A DNA stretch of 64,000 bases from Rhodoblastus sp964425315 (GTDB lineage Bacteria > Pseudomonadota > Alphaproteobacteria > Rhizobiales > Beijerinckiaceae): positions 46,450 to 110,449 of the forward strand of contig CAYRNB010000001.1 in NCBI GenBank assembly GCA_964425315.1, read 5' to 3'. The notes beneath the pieces were generated by a model, which saw nothing but the letters and a program-made list of their open reading frames with translations, ran no database searches and had not been told where the DNA came from. This document shows, piece after piece, positions 1 through 8,012 of this stretch. A program made the translations under genes and the position numbers. Every line of letters begins with the position of its first letter. Position 1 is the stretch's first letter.

Positions 1-99
1 GCGGCGATAGTCGGGCGCCAGCGTGTCAACAAGCAAACTGAATGGCCGCGCCGTTGACGCATAAGCGGCGCCGCAATCCTGCTCTTGCGCATCCTGCAT
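1..99 (-). CDS. N-terminal fragment of an unidentified protein, cut by window edge
   Basis: An open frame on the minus strand starts with ATG at 99 (MQDAQEQDCGAAYAS...) and stays open for 33 codons to base 1, so only the N-terminus is visible. A weak AGGA lies a few bases before the ATG. The later residues (FSLLVDTLAPDYRR) look protein-like, but no family can be named. It could be a chance frame; the sequence to the left of the window would settle it. Confidence 0.3.
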   Translation of the reverse strand, partial: MQDAQEQDCGAAYASTARPFSLLVDTLAPDYRR

Positions 100-383
100 T
101 GTCCTGGCCCGATCCCTTAAGCGCATTAACACCGGAAAGACGAGTTTAAGTATTTGCTTTAGAAGAAATCTAATTTCGCCCGATAGACTGGAACTTCGTA
201 TTCGATCGCAAATAACCCTTTTTGCGCAATCGAAAAGCAGCATGGTCGCCAACGATTTGAGGTGAACCAAGAAACATTGGCTTCGCGTGATGGCGGCCCT
301 CGGTTTGCGGCCATTCAGGATCTCGGGGGCCAGAACCGCATCGCCGCTTCACGCAGCTTGCGATCGTCAATTCGAGATCGAGT

Positions 384-722
384 GTGGATCTCGCCAGCAA
401 CCAAGTAACGAAGGTTGCGGCGCATAGCATTAGAGATATCGCCATGGACATCACTTTGGGAACCATATTGAATGCGACCGCTGGGCACCTTACCGATCCC
501 ATTCCCGTATTAGCGAGCCTTATTGGCGGAGCTTTATGCGATAGAGAAGCATACACAATGATTGTGGCTATCGTCGTGGCTATGGCGTCGGCGCTGTTTT
601 TGCCTTTTACAGGTTCAATACATGCGCTGGAAACTGTTGGCGTCGTCACAGCATTCCTGGCGTTCGCCATATGCTCTCAATTAGCGTTTCGCATAAAGAA
701 CCTATTTTCGCGGGCCAAATAA
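384..722 (+). CDS. small predicted membrane protein, unknown function
   Basis: A frame of 112 codons with two or three hydrophobic stretches (about residues 40-50, 58-76 and 85-103) and a basic C-terminus (RIKNLFSRAK), as in a small inner-membrane protein. An internal ATG at 444 could be the true start and would give about 92 residues. I do not recognise the family. The opposite strand is also open over most of this stretch (170-670), so coding is uncertain; the hydrophobic pattern and charged tail favour the plus frame. The base composition is somewhat more AT-rich than the rest of the window. Confidence 0.4.
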   Translation: MDLASNQVTKVAAHSIRDIAMDITLGTILNATAGHLTDPIPVLASLIGGALCDREAYTMIVAIVVAMASALFLPFTGSIHALETVGVVTAFLAFAICSQLAFRIKNLFSRAK

Positions 723-955
723 GCGATCTTCAGGGACGTAACGTCTCGCGCCTCATCCCCTGCGCGCGATAGCCCTGCCACAGTCCGGCACGACGGCATA
801 ATCCCGCGCCCCGCAGGCGGATCAGCCGTACCGCCGCGCCCTGGCGATACGCGCGAACAGCGTTTCGTCCGGCAGGCTGACCGCATCGAATGAGACGGGG
901 CCGGAATGCTGGCAGGCCCGACAAACTGGACAGACGTGCGCAACGTGGCCAGTTT

Positions 956-1714
956 TCATGCCAGCGATTGTTGGCGGCGGTGACCCGCCCGATAACTGGC
1001 ATCGACATTGCTCCGCGCGTGAAACGTCTGGCTTAATATGCCGATTCCTGCCCTGATTTGGCGCCGCGCGGGGTAATCGGCGATGGGCTGACGCCAGAAT
1101 TCTCGCTGCGGATCGCTCGACGGCGTTGGGAGGGACTGCTCCCCACCGTCCCCCAACGAGTCGCCCCCCGAAATCGGAGCGCTGGGCGACTCCTCCTGGT
1201 GAGCCAGGTCGGCATGGAAGCTTGGATGACCCTTTAGAATTTGTAACCTCTGTTCCACATCACCGAACAAAGCGGTGATCCGTTCGCTGAATTCCAAGAC
1301 GTCTGACCGTGAACGCTCCAGATTCGCTTCGGTGAACGCGAGCCGCTCGATAAGCCGCGAATTCTCCTCCTTGATTTCGTCAATGCGTTGGCGATCGAGT
1401 TCGGCCTGTTGCCGATATCGCTCGTTGAGATCGTTGAACATTTTCTCAAGCCGCGTTGCCTCGGCTCGCGCGGCTTCGGTTTCCTTGCGGTATTGCTCAA
1501 TTTTGACGCCAGCAACCCTTTCGATCTCTTTGCTGTGTTGGAAGACTTCCTCCAGCGCATCGGCCACCGCTTCCAACTTGCCAATCGTCGACTGGAGTTT
1601 CGGTTGCCTGTTCAGCACCGTCCGCAGGCGCCCACCAAATTCCTCACGCTCTTGAAATCGCATCAGCCTGTCGCCGTCTAGCTGATCAAAATGCTGCCCT
1701 TGAAAGATTGCCAT
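956..1714 (-). CDS. coiled-coil protein of unknown function
   Basis: The 252-residue product has a long charged heptad-like stretch at about residues 40-165 rich in E, R, Q, K and L (for example LEEVFQHSKEIERVAGVKIE), so an extended coiled coil is expected. The C-terminal 85 residues are low-complexity and rich in P, S, R and Q. No signal peptide, membrane segment or catalytic motif is visible. It stands alone, with no conserved neighbour. The frame begins MAIFQGQHFDQLDGDRLMRF. It may be a structural or scaffolding protein, but nothing in the sequence assigns a role, and the odd tail may be read-through past a degraded end. Confidence 0.55.
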   Translation of the reverse strand: MAIFQGQHFDQLDGDRLMRFQEREEFGGRLRTVLNRQPKLQSTIGKLEAVADALEEVFQHSKEIERVAGVKIEQYRKETEAARAEATRLEKMFNDLNERYRQQAELDRQRIDEIKEENSRLIERLAFTEANLERSRSDVLEFSERITALFGDVEQRLQILKGHPSFHADLAHQEESPSAPISGGDSLGDGGEQSLPTPSSDPQREFWRQPIADYPARRQIRAGIGILSQTFHARSNVDASYRAGHRRQQSLA

Positions 1715-2383
1715 TCTCTGCCCTCGACCAGCGAATCACGATCGTCGTATCGCGCTGATGGCAGAAATTAAACGTAAGAAACGGTTAACGAGAGGTTAAA
1801 CAAAATAATCGGCAAAGTAACATAATATCCGAAGCTTAGCAGAACCGGCCTGAATTTTTCATGCGGAGCCATCAATGCGCCGATCGATGCCGTAACCTTC
1901 GACTTCGCAGCCTTCGAAACCGCCGGTAGAAAGCTCCTTTGGAACAAGGACTTGTAAGAGGCGGCGAAGGTCAAGTGCTAGCCCGCATTTCTCGCACGGG
2001 GCCGGCCCCGTGCGAGAAATGCGGGCTAATCCATTGCCGAGCCCTTCTCCTTCCGCCGTCGCCAGGTCGAAGGCGTCACTTTCGCTGCATGCGGCCGTGG
2101 TCATGCGCTCCGGCGCAGCGACTTGCATCCGGCGGGAGCGAAAGCGCCCCCTTTCCACAACGCTAGCCAGGCCTTTCTGCCACGATCGAAGCCCAAAGGG
2201 TAAGAACCGGCGCGCGGTTGACGCGGATTATATCGCTGCTGGTCATACGGCCTCGCCTACCCTTAGGCGGCTGAAAAAAATGGCGAGGAAAGAGCCGTTG
2301 ACCCCACCGTGAACCCAAGAGAGGAGCGGCGATAAAGCCCTAGTCGTCCCCCGCGCTCAACGTACTAATTTTATCTATGAAAA
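1715..2383. other. 670-base intergenic stretch without a convincing gene
   Basis: No frame here looks like a protein; the small open frames on both strands are arginine/serine-rich shadows. The stretch holds the 50-bp palindrome at 1979-2028, described separately, and AT-rich segments near 1765-1830 and 2360-2385. Otherwise nothing was recognised. Confidence 0.6.
1979..2028. repeat. 50-bp perfect inverted repeat (no spacer)
   Basis: Bases 1979-2003 are the exact reverse complement of 2004-2028. The half-site begins TAGCCCGCATTTCTCGCACG and the centre is GGGGCCGGCCCC. The flanking bases (C at 1978, A at 2029) no longer pair. Because it is palindromic, both strands encode the same peptide run (ARISRTGPAPCEKCGL). 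It lies in intergenic sequence and has no U-run, so it is not an ordinary terminator. It could be two fused transposon ends, a MITE-like remnant or a REP-type element. Confidence 0.9.
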
Positions 2384-2461
2384 TGGTCGGAGTGGCGGGA
2401 TTCGAACCCACGACCCCTAGTCCCCCAGACTAGTGCGCTAACCGGGCTGCGCTACACTCCG
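2384..2461 (-). tRNA. tRNA-Pro (anticodon GGG)
   Basis: Read on the minus strand, the 7-bp acceptor arms CGGAGTG and CACTCCG pair, the anticodon arm is CTAGTCTGGGGGACTAG with anticodon GGG, the T arm carries GGTTCGAATCC, and the gene encodes its own CCA end (2384-2386). The length with CCA is 78 bases. It reads CCC and CCT proline codons, which are abundant in this GC-rich genome. It lies just downstream of the MerR gene, on the same strand. Confidence 0.96.
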
Positions 2462-2527
2462 ACTGCCCGCCTTATAGAGAAGGCGCCCTGCCCTGGCAAC
2501 GGCGCGCGGGAAAATCCTTGGGCGCTT

Positions 2528-3052
2528 TTATTTTCGGCGCGCCTCTTCCAGAATACGCGCGCATTCGACGAGTTCGGCGAGAATCGCTTCCATGCGATGG
2601 CGATCCTGCGGCGACAGACGCGTCGCGGCCGTAGGTCCCGTTGGTGGTGGCCTGTCTTCGGGCGGCGCGGCGGCGGGCGGCTGTTCGAGCGGCGGCAGAA
2701 ATTCGGCCAGCGCGCCTTCCGCCGGTCTCTTGGCCGTCTCCGGGGCGCCCTCCACCGTAGCCGCGGCCGCGCCCCGACCTTTTGCGCGCGAGGCTTCGAC
2801 AACGGCGCGCGCGCCCTGTTCCTTCAGGATGCGCTGCACGCCCTTGATCGTATAGCCCTCGCTGTAGAGCAGGACGCGGATGGCGGCCACCAGTCTGACA
2901 TCGTCCGGCCGGTAATAGCGTCGTCCGCCAGCGCGCTTGACCGGGCGGATCTGCGTGAATTTGCTCTCCCAGAAGCGCAGCACGTGCTGGGGAAGATCGA
3001 GCTCCTGCGCGACCTCGCCGATGGTGCGAAAAGCGTCCTGGGTTTTTTCCAT
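2528..3052 (-). CDS. MerR family transcriptional regulator
   Basis: The N-terminal 75 residues form a MerR winged helix-turn-helix: FRTIGEVAQELDLPQHVLRFWE, then GGRRYYRPDDVRLVAAI and a GYTIKGVQRIL segment. The rest is a low-complexity A/P/E-rich region followed by a charged helix (DRHRMEAILAELVECARILE) suited to dimerisation. There is no cysteine-rich metal-binding loop, so the effector is unknown. I chose the ATG at 3052 (MEKTQDAFRT), where relatives usually begin; an ATG at 3085 would add 11 residues. It follows ihfA on the same strand after 214 bases, a pairing common in Hyphomicrobiales, where it is usually annotated only as MerR. Confidence 0.88.
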   Translation of the reverse strand: MEKTQDAFRTIGEVAQELDLPQHVLRFWESKFTQIRPVKRAGGRRYYRPDDVRLVAAIRVLLYSEGYTIKGVQRILKEQGARAVVEASRAKGRGAAAATVEGAPETAKRPAEGALAEFLPPLEQPPAAAPPEDRPPPTGPTAATRLSPQDRHRMEAILAELVECARILEEARRK

Positions 3053-3266
3053 CTCGCGCCCCGGCGCGCCCCAGGGCCGCCGCATCCCTCAACCGACACG
3101 CCGCTTTACGCGTTCGTTCGCCAAAACAGGGCGATGTCACAAAAATGAAACGACGGCTGCAAGGGAACCTGCCGCGATTCTCCACAATCGCGCAAGGCGC
3201 CCCTGCTCGCCGTCGACAGCTTTATGTAAACACGGCGACTCTCGCGGCCGCCGCTCCGTCGCCGGG

Positions 3267-3644
3267 TTATTCGGCGCTCGGCGGGGCCCCATTTACGCGC
3301 GCACGCAAAATATGCGACGCCTTGAACACCACAACCTTGCGCGGGGTGATTTTCGCCTCGACGCCCGTTTTAGGATTACGGCCGACGCGTTCGCGCTTAG
3401 AGCGCAGCAGGAAAGTGCCGAAGCCTGAGAGCTTCACATTTTCCCCACGCAGGGTGGCGTCGCTGATTTCGCCGAGCACCATTTCGACCAGACTCGCCGA
3501 TTCGAGGCGCGACAAGCCGACTCGCCGATACACCGCTTCGGCAAGATCGGCGCGCGTTACAGTTTGCTTCTGCCTCAAATCTAACGACGGAGGCGGCGGA
3601 ACCGCTTTTTCCGTGCGGTGGGAGACCAAGCTGTTAATTGTCAT
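3267..3644 (-). CDS. ihfA: integration host factor subunit alpha
   Basis: A 125-residue member of the HU/IHF family of DNA-bending proteins, which pairs with IHF-beta to compact DNA and shape promoters. The family core is clear: TVTRADLAEAVYRRVGLSRL, then LSGFGTFLLRSKRERVGRNPKTG, whose NPKTG contains the proline that intercalates into DNA at the bend, and a closing VVFKASHILRARVN. The ATG at 3644 (MTINSLVSHR) is preferred; the frame extends 28 codons further but without family similarity. It lies downstream of fabH on the same strand after about 260 bases. A Hyphomicrobiales-type repeat sits in the leader at 3727-3764. Confidence 0.95.
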   Translation of the reverse strand: MTINSLVSHRTEKAVPPPPSLDLRQKQTVTRADLAEAVYRRVGLSRLESASLVEMVLGEISDATLRGENVKLSGFGTFLLRSKRERVGRNPKTGVEAKITPRKVVVFKASHILRARVNGAPPSAE

Positions 3645-3726
3645 GCGGCCGTATTCCTCTGCTCGTATCACACGCTGCGCCGCCGTCCGTGGACAGAGCA
3701 GGCGCGAACAGCCTCGATCGGCGCGC

Positions 3727-3764
3727 AAAAAATGCGGAACCCGGTTTTCGCGAATAACGCCGCG
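3727..3764 (+). repeat. intergenic repeat, copy 1 (GGAACCCGGTTTTCGCG core)
   Basis: An A-rich run is followed by GGAACCCGGTTTTCGCG, an A-rich spacer and GCCGCG. The same arrangement recurs at 32003-32044 (minus strand) and 49026-49061 (plus strand). All three copies are intergenic; this one lies between fabH and the ihfA start. The core resembles one arm of a dispersed repeat common in Hyphomicrobiales genomes. Confidence 0.6.
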
Positions 3765-3906
3765 ACGTCGAGGACCCTGGAGCCATCCGCGATTCTACTG
3801 AATCACGTCTACCTCTAGCCCACTGAAATTACAGGATTCCGTCGCGAAAATTGACCTGTGGCGATTACGTAGGTTGTTTCCGTAGTCAAATCGAGCGAGC
3901 CGCAGC

Positions 3907-4896
3907 TCACCATCTGATAATAGCCGAGCCCCAAGTGAAGCCGCCGCCTATGGCTTCGATCATCACCAGATCGCCGCGCTTGATGCGTCCGTCCTCGCAG
4001 GCGACGGCGAGCGCCAGCGGAATCGAGGCGGCGGAGGTATTGCCGTGCAGGTGCACGGTCGTGACCACTTTCTCCGGCGCAATGCCGAGTTTGTGGGCCG
4101 AGGCGTCGATGATGCGCCGATTGGCCTGATGCGGCACGAACCAGTTCAGATCGTCCGCCGTGAGGCCGGTGGCGGCGAAAGCGTCCGACATCACGTCCGT
4201 TACGTGGCCGACGGCGAATCGGAAGACTTCCTTGCCCTCCATGCGCACATGGCCGGCGAGTTGATTGGTCGAAGGGCCGCCGTCGACATAGAGCTTGGTG
4301 CGATAGCGCCCGTCCGAGCGCAAGTGGCTGGTCAGCACGCCGCGATCGGCGGTCGTTCCATTCCCTTCCTCAGCCTCCAGCACCAGGGCGCCGGCGCCGT
4401 CGCCGAACAGGACGCAGGTCGTCCGGTCCTGCCAGTTCAAAATGCGCGAAAAAGTCTCGGAGCCGATCACCAGCGCCCTTTTGTGCGAGCCGGAGGTGAG
4501 AAACTTGTCGGCCGTTGCGACGGCGAAGACAAATCCGGCGCAGACCGCCTGCAGATCGAAGGCGACGCCACCGTATATGCCCAGTTCCGCCTGGATCATG
4601 GTGGCGACGGAGGGAAAAGTGTAATCCGGCGTCGAGGTGGCGCAGACGATGAGGTCGATGTCCTCGGGCGCGCAGCCCGCTTTGGCGAGGGCTTCGCGCG
4701 CGGCCGCCACGCCCAGCGAGGCGGTGGTCTCGCCTTCGCCTGCGATATAGCGCTGTTCGATGCCGGTGCGCTGAACAATCCAGGCGTCGGAGGTGTCGAC
4801 CAGCTTTTCCAACTCGCGATTGCTGACGCAGCGTCGCGGCAGGGCCGCGCCAACGCCTTTCACCACCGAGCGCAGGCGTTTCGATTTTTGCGTCAC
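3907..4896 (-). CDS. fabH: 3-oxoacyl-ACP synthase III (beta-ketoacyl-ACP synthase III)
   Basis: Condenses acetyl-CoA with malonyl-ACP to start fatty-acid synthesis in the cytoplasm. The thiolase-fold features are all present: the catalytic cysteine in DLQAVCAGFVFA, the histidine in WFVPHQANRRII, the asparagine in HLHGNTSAASIPLA and the C-terminal GGGFTWGSAIIRW. I chose the GTG at 4896 because GGAAAG lies six bases upstream and the protein then has 329 residues, the usual size; an ATG at 4938 would overlap plsX by 20 bases and add a basic stretch. It follows plsX after 22 bases, the standard plsX-fabH operon that feeds phospholipid and fatty-acid synthesis. Confidence 0.95.
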   Translation of the reverse strand: MTQKSKRLRSVVKGVGAALPRRCVSNRELEKLVDTSDAWIVQRTGIEQRYIAGEGETTASLGVAAAREALAKAGCAPEDIDLIVCATSTPDYTFPSVATMIQAELGIYGGVAFDLQAVCAGFVFAVATADKFLTSGSHKRALVIGSETFSRILNWQDRTTCVLFGDGAGALVLEAEEGNGTTADRGVLTSHLRSDGRYRTKLYVDGGPSTNQLAGHVRMEGKEVFRFAVGHVTDVMSDAFAATGLTADDLNWFVPHQANRRIIDASAHKLGIAPEKVVTTVHLHGNTSAASIPLALAVACEDGRIKRGDLVMIEAIGGGFTWGSAIIRW

Positions 4897-4918
4897 TTGC
4901 GGCTTTCCATTGTTCGCG

Positions 4919-6007
4919 TCATCCGGACTCCGCTTCATGACCGCCGGCTTGCGCCGCCGCATCGCCGTTGTCCTCGACGTCGCCCTGTTCATGAGCGAGG
5001 CTCATCATGTCACGGATTTTTTCCAACAGGCCATGACACACCATGCCATAGCCCACTTCGATGGCCCCGGAAAAGCCGTCGGCGTCCACGCCCCCATGGC
5101 TCTTGATCACCACGCCGTCGAGGCCGACCAAAACCGCCCCGTGGACTTCGCGCGGCGACAGGCGCGCTTTTAGATCGCGGAAGGCTTTTTGGGCGAAGAA
5201 GGCGCCGATCCTGGAGGCGAGATCGCCGCTCAGAGCCTGACGCAGGTAGGCGGTGATCTGCTTGGCCGTTCCTTCCGCCGTTTTCAGCGCGATATTGCCG
5301 GAAAAGCCCTCGGTCACCACGACATCGACGGTTCCGCGCCCGATATCGTCGCCCTCGACGAAGCCGCGATAGTCAATGAGCGGCGAATCGATCGCCTGCA
5401 GCAGGCGCGAGGCGGCCTTGACCTCCTCTATGCCCTTGACCTCCTCAACCCCGACATTGAGCAGGCCGACGGTCGGCCTTTCCAACTCGAACAGGCTGCG
5501 CGCCATGGCCGCGCCCATAATGGCGAGATCGACATAATGCTGGGCGTCGGCCCCGATCGTGGCGCCCACGTCGAGCACGATCGAACGGCCGCGCAAAGTC
5601 GGCCAAAAGGCGGCGAGCGCCGGCCGGTCGATCTGCGCCATGAGGCCGAGGCACACTTTCGACATGGCCATCAGCGCCCCGGTATTGCCGGCCGAAACGG
5701 CGCAATCCGCCTCGCCGGAGCGCACCGCCTCGATGGCCAGCCACATCGAGGAATTGCGCCTGCCGGCGCGCAATGCCTGGCTAGGCTTGTCGGCCATGCC
5801 GATCGCGACATCCGCGTGGCGCAGTTCCGCGACGGCGGCAAGGCGGGGGTCGACGTCGAGAAAGGGCTGGATTTTTTCGCGGTCGCCGAACAGCAGAAAT
5901 TTCACTTGCGGATGGCGGGCAAGGAACCGGGAGGCGCCCGGAACGACCACCGAAGGACCGAAATCGCCCCCCATGGCGTCCAGCGCAATCCTCACGACCT
6001 GCTCCAT
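4919..6007 (-). CDS. plsX: phosphate acyltransferase PlsX
   Basis: Makes acyl-phosphate from acyl-ACP, the first step of the PlsX/PlsY route to phosphatidic acid; a peripheral membrane enzyme. Family marks are the start RIALDAMGGDFGPSVVVPGA, the central CAVSAGNTGALMAMS and the C-terminal GLDGVVIKSHGG. With the ATG at 6007 the protein has 362 residues; an upstream ATG at 6046 would add 13 residues before the conserved start. It sits between DUF177 and fabH on the same strand. Unlike the enterobacterial order, no rpmF lies between DUF177 and plsX. Confidence 0.95.
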   Translation of the reverse strand: MEQVVRIALDAMGGDFGPSVVVPGASRFLARHPQVKFLLFGDREKIQPFLDVDPRLAAVAELRHADVAIGMADKPSQALRAGRRNSSMWLAIEAVRSGEADCAVSAGNTGALMAMSKVCLGLMAQIDRPALAAFWPTLRGRSIVLDVGATIGADAQHYVDLAIMGAAMARSLFELERPTVGLLNVGVEEVKGIEEVKAASRLLQAIDSPLIDYRGFVEGDDIGRGTVDVVVTEGFSGNIALKTAEGTAKQITAYLRQALSGDLASRIGAFFAQKAFRDLKARLSPREVHGAVLVGLDGVVIKSHGGVDADGFSGAIEVGYGMVCHGLLEKIRDMMSLAHEQGDVEDNGDAAAQAGGHEAESG

Positions 6008-6109
6008 CCCCGCTTCAGCTCCAAATTCGACCCGCGCAGCCCCCATCCGTAGCGGCGCGACAATAGCTTTTGAGCGCCGCTTGGCAAGTCCCCTTAAGAA
6101 TCAGGTAAA

Positions 6110-6652
6110 TCAGTCCTTTTTTAATGCCGCCAAAGCGGCGAAAGGCGCGTTTTCACCGTTTTCCACCCCCGGCGACTCGATTTCCTTGAAACGCACGCCG
6201 GGCTTCCTCGGATAGGGATCGAGCCCCAGCGCCAGGAATTCGACGGCGAGCGCTCCAATATCGACCTTGCCGCCGACGATCGGGTCAGGAGGATCTTTCG
6301 AGCCGGCGTGGTCCTCCGCCTCCGCGACCCAGGCGCGCGCCTCGGCCTCGGGCGCGAATTCCACTTCAAACGTTTCGTCCAGAGGCGATTCGAATGGTTC
6401 GAGGGTCACCACGCAGGCCTGTTTCACCACGGCCGTCACGCGGCCCTTGACCAGAAGCCCCTCGCGCCCATGCGGCAGCGCCGCGGCCTCGACCTTCAGG
6501 TCGCGCAGCCCCAAAAGCCCGTCCTGTTCGGCCAGAGCCGCGCATTCGGCGGCGCTCGCCACGAATTCGAGCCGCTGGCCCGCCTCGCGCGCCGCCTCGA
6601 CCGAGATCGGCCGGGAAAAGGGCGCGTACACGCCTTTTTGCGCTTCGCTCAT
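6110..6652 (-). CDS. YceD/DUF177 family protein
   Basis: A 180-residue DUF177 (YceD-like) protein. Visible family features are the central VKGRVTAVVKQACVVTLEPF segment, where many relatives have a conserved Cys followed by an acidic stretch, and the C-terminal LGLDPYPRKPGVRF (family form LxLDPYPR.P). In other bacteria the family is linked to 23S rRNA or large-subunit assembly, but the role in alphaproteobacteria is not established. A good ribosome-binding site (GAGGA) precedes the ATG. It lies between the bc1 chaperone and plsX, as in most Hyphomicrobiales. Confidence 0.9.
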   Translation of the reverse strand: MSEAQKGVYAPFSRPISVEAAREAGQRLEFVASAAECAALAEQDGLLGLRDLKVEAAALPHGREGLLVKGRVTAVVKQACVVTLEPFESPLDETFEVEFAPEAEARAWVAEAEDHAGSKDPPDPIVGGKVDIGALAVEFLALGLDPYPRKPGVRFKEIESPGVENGENAPFAALAALKKD

Positions 6653-6676
6653 TTCATCCTCTTTGCCTGATATGGG

Positions 6677-7198
6677 TCACGGCGGCGGGAAAGGCGCCTC
6701 GCCGCGCTGGAAATTTTCCAGCGGCGTCTCCGCCAGCTTGGCCCGCGCCGCCAGGACATAGCGCGCCAGCGAGGCGCCGTCGCCCTCGCCGGCGAGCACA
6801 TTGCGCGAAAGCGCCGCGGCGAGCGCCTCCTCGTCACCGCCCTCCAAGGCGCGAACGTAAGCCGCGCCGCGCCCCATGAAGGCGCGGGCCAGCTTTTTCA
6901 TTTTTTTCGGCACGCCGACGTCGGAAACGCCGATTTCGCGCAAGGCGTCGTCGAACCGGGCGAAAACCGAGTCGGACAGAGCCTGGGCCAGGGAGGGGCC
7001 GGGCTCGGGCAGTTCTCCGAGCCGGCGCAGGACCAGACCGGCGTTGAGGGTGAGGATTTCGAAACGGCCCTCGAAAGTGTCGGCGATATTGTGGGGCGGA
7101 AGGTAAAAGGCTGGCAGGCGCGACTGCGCCACGATCGCGCCGTACAGGCCGGCGACCGTCTCCTGATGCGGATCTTTGCGGAACAGGCCGAAAATCAT
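6677..7198 (-). CDS. ubiquinol-cytochrome c chaperone (CBP3 family)
   Basis: A 173-residue member of the CBP3/UQCC1 family, needed for cytochrome bc1 complex assembly in mitochondria and presumed to act likewise in alphaproteobacteria. The family core is visible: ETVAGLYGAIVAQSRLPAFY, DTFEGRFEILTLNAGLVLRRL, then FARFDDALREIGVSDVGVPK and KMKKLARAFMGRGAAYVRAL. It is the first gene of the minus-strand run, followed by DUF177 after 24 bases and then plsX. Divergent to a BamE-like gene; the 217-base space between them must hold both promoters. Confidence 0.92.
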   Translation of the reverse strand: MIFGLFRKDPHQETVAGLYGAIVAQSRLPAFYLPPHNIADTFEGRFEILTLNAGLVLRRLGELPEPGPSLAQALSDSVFARFDDALREIGVSDVGVPKKMKKLARAFMGRGAAYVRALEGGDEEALAAALSRNVLAGEGDGASLARYVLAARAKLAETPLENFQRGEAPFPPP

Positions 7199-7415
7199 GA
7201 CTTCCTATCCCTACTTGCCCGCCTCGACCCCGTTGCGGTCCGGCCGCATCGCAAAAGGGGCCAGGCATTTTGAAAACGCGGAGCTTTCTTCCGAAAAACC
7301 GGCGTCCGCTTCCTGCGAGAAGCTGCGGCCAGCCTTGCTTTTGCCCCACGGCGGGGTTAGTCGTGCGGACCACGCGATGCAAGCGCAATCTTGCGAGGGT
7401 CTTGGAGAATTGCAA

Positions 7416-7913
7416 ATGGCGGCGACGGGGAAAAGGCTTCTGGGACGGACGGTCTGGCGCCGGCGGGGCGCGGCTGCGGCCGCGGTCGTGGCGGTCGCCC
7501 TGGCCTCGCCGATTCCCGCCCGCGCCGGCTTCCTCAGCCCGGAGATCATCCACCGCGGCTATATATTCGACGCGCAGACGCTACAGCAGGTCCATGTCGG
7601 CACCCCGGCCCAACAGGTGCTGATCGTGCTCGGCACGCCCTCCACCACTTCGACTGTCGGCGGCGACGCCTGGTACTACATCAGCCAGAAGGCCGAGCGC
7701 CGATTTCCCTTCATGCCGCTGAAAATCGTCAAACAGCGCGTTTACGCCGTCTATTTCGACAAGAGCAAGAAAGTGACGCGTATCGCCAATTACGGTCTCA
7801 AGGACGGGCGCGTCGTCGATTTTTCTTCCGACAAGACCAGGGCCGCCGGCGGCGACAGCCAATTCCTGAAGAGCCTCTTCTCCGAGATGGGACGCTTGAA
7901 ATACAAGCTATAA
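7416..7913 (+). CDS. BamE-like outer-membrane assembly protein, without lipobox
   Basis: A 165-residue exported protein of the SmpA/OmlA (BamE) fold: a basic N-terminus and hydrophobic signal segment (AAAAAVVAVALASPIPARA), then IFDAQTLQQVHVGTPAQQVL, GTPSTTSTVGGDAWYYIS and VYAVYFDKSKKVTRIANYGL, which match the BamE pattern of a repeated xVxxGxT.xQVxxxLGxPs and a short beta-sheet. BamE helps the BAM complex insert outer-membrane proteins. Start ATG 7416 has GGAG nine bases upstream. Most family members are lipoproteins; here no cysteine follows the signal segment and the site looks like type I signal peptidase (ARA|G). It diverges from the CBP3 gene and ends in a strong terminator. Confidence 0.85.
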   Translation: MAATGKRLLGRTVWRRRGAAAAAVVAVALASPIPARAGFLSPEIIHRGYIFDAQTLQQVHVGTPAQQVLIVLGTPSTTSTVGGDAWYYISQKAERRFPFMPLKIVKQRVYAVYFDKSKKVTRIANYGLKDGRVVDFSSDKTRAAGGDSQFLKSLFSEMGRLKYKL

Positions 7914-7936
7914 TTTACTGTTAAACAACGAAAAAC

Positions 7937-7968
7937 AAAACCCGCGGATCGCTCCGCGGGTTTTTTTT
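7937..7968. terminator. bidirectional rho-independent terminator
   Basis: An 8-bp perfect GC-rich stem (CCCGCGGA / TCCGCGGG at 7941-7960) with a four-base loop is followed by eight T on the plus strand. In the minus direction the stem is followed by a T-rich run as well, so it can end both the BamE-like gene and the convergent hppA. Confidence 0.95.
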
Positions 7969-8012
7969 GCGGGAAGCCGCCGGCGGACTCTCGCCCGCCG
8001 GTCTCCGTGATT

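Noticed and set aside
1859..2166. Two opposite open frames sharing an ARISRTGPAPCEKCG peptide
   Set aside because: The shared peptide is a consequence of the perfect palindrome at 1979-2028, which reads the same on both strands; neither frame looks like a gene.
4045..5106. 353-codon open frame antisense to fabH and plsX
   Set aside because: A shadow of two conserved genes; no signal, domain or ribosome-binding site.
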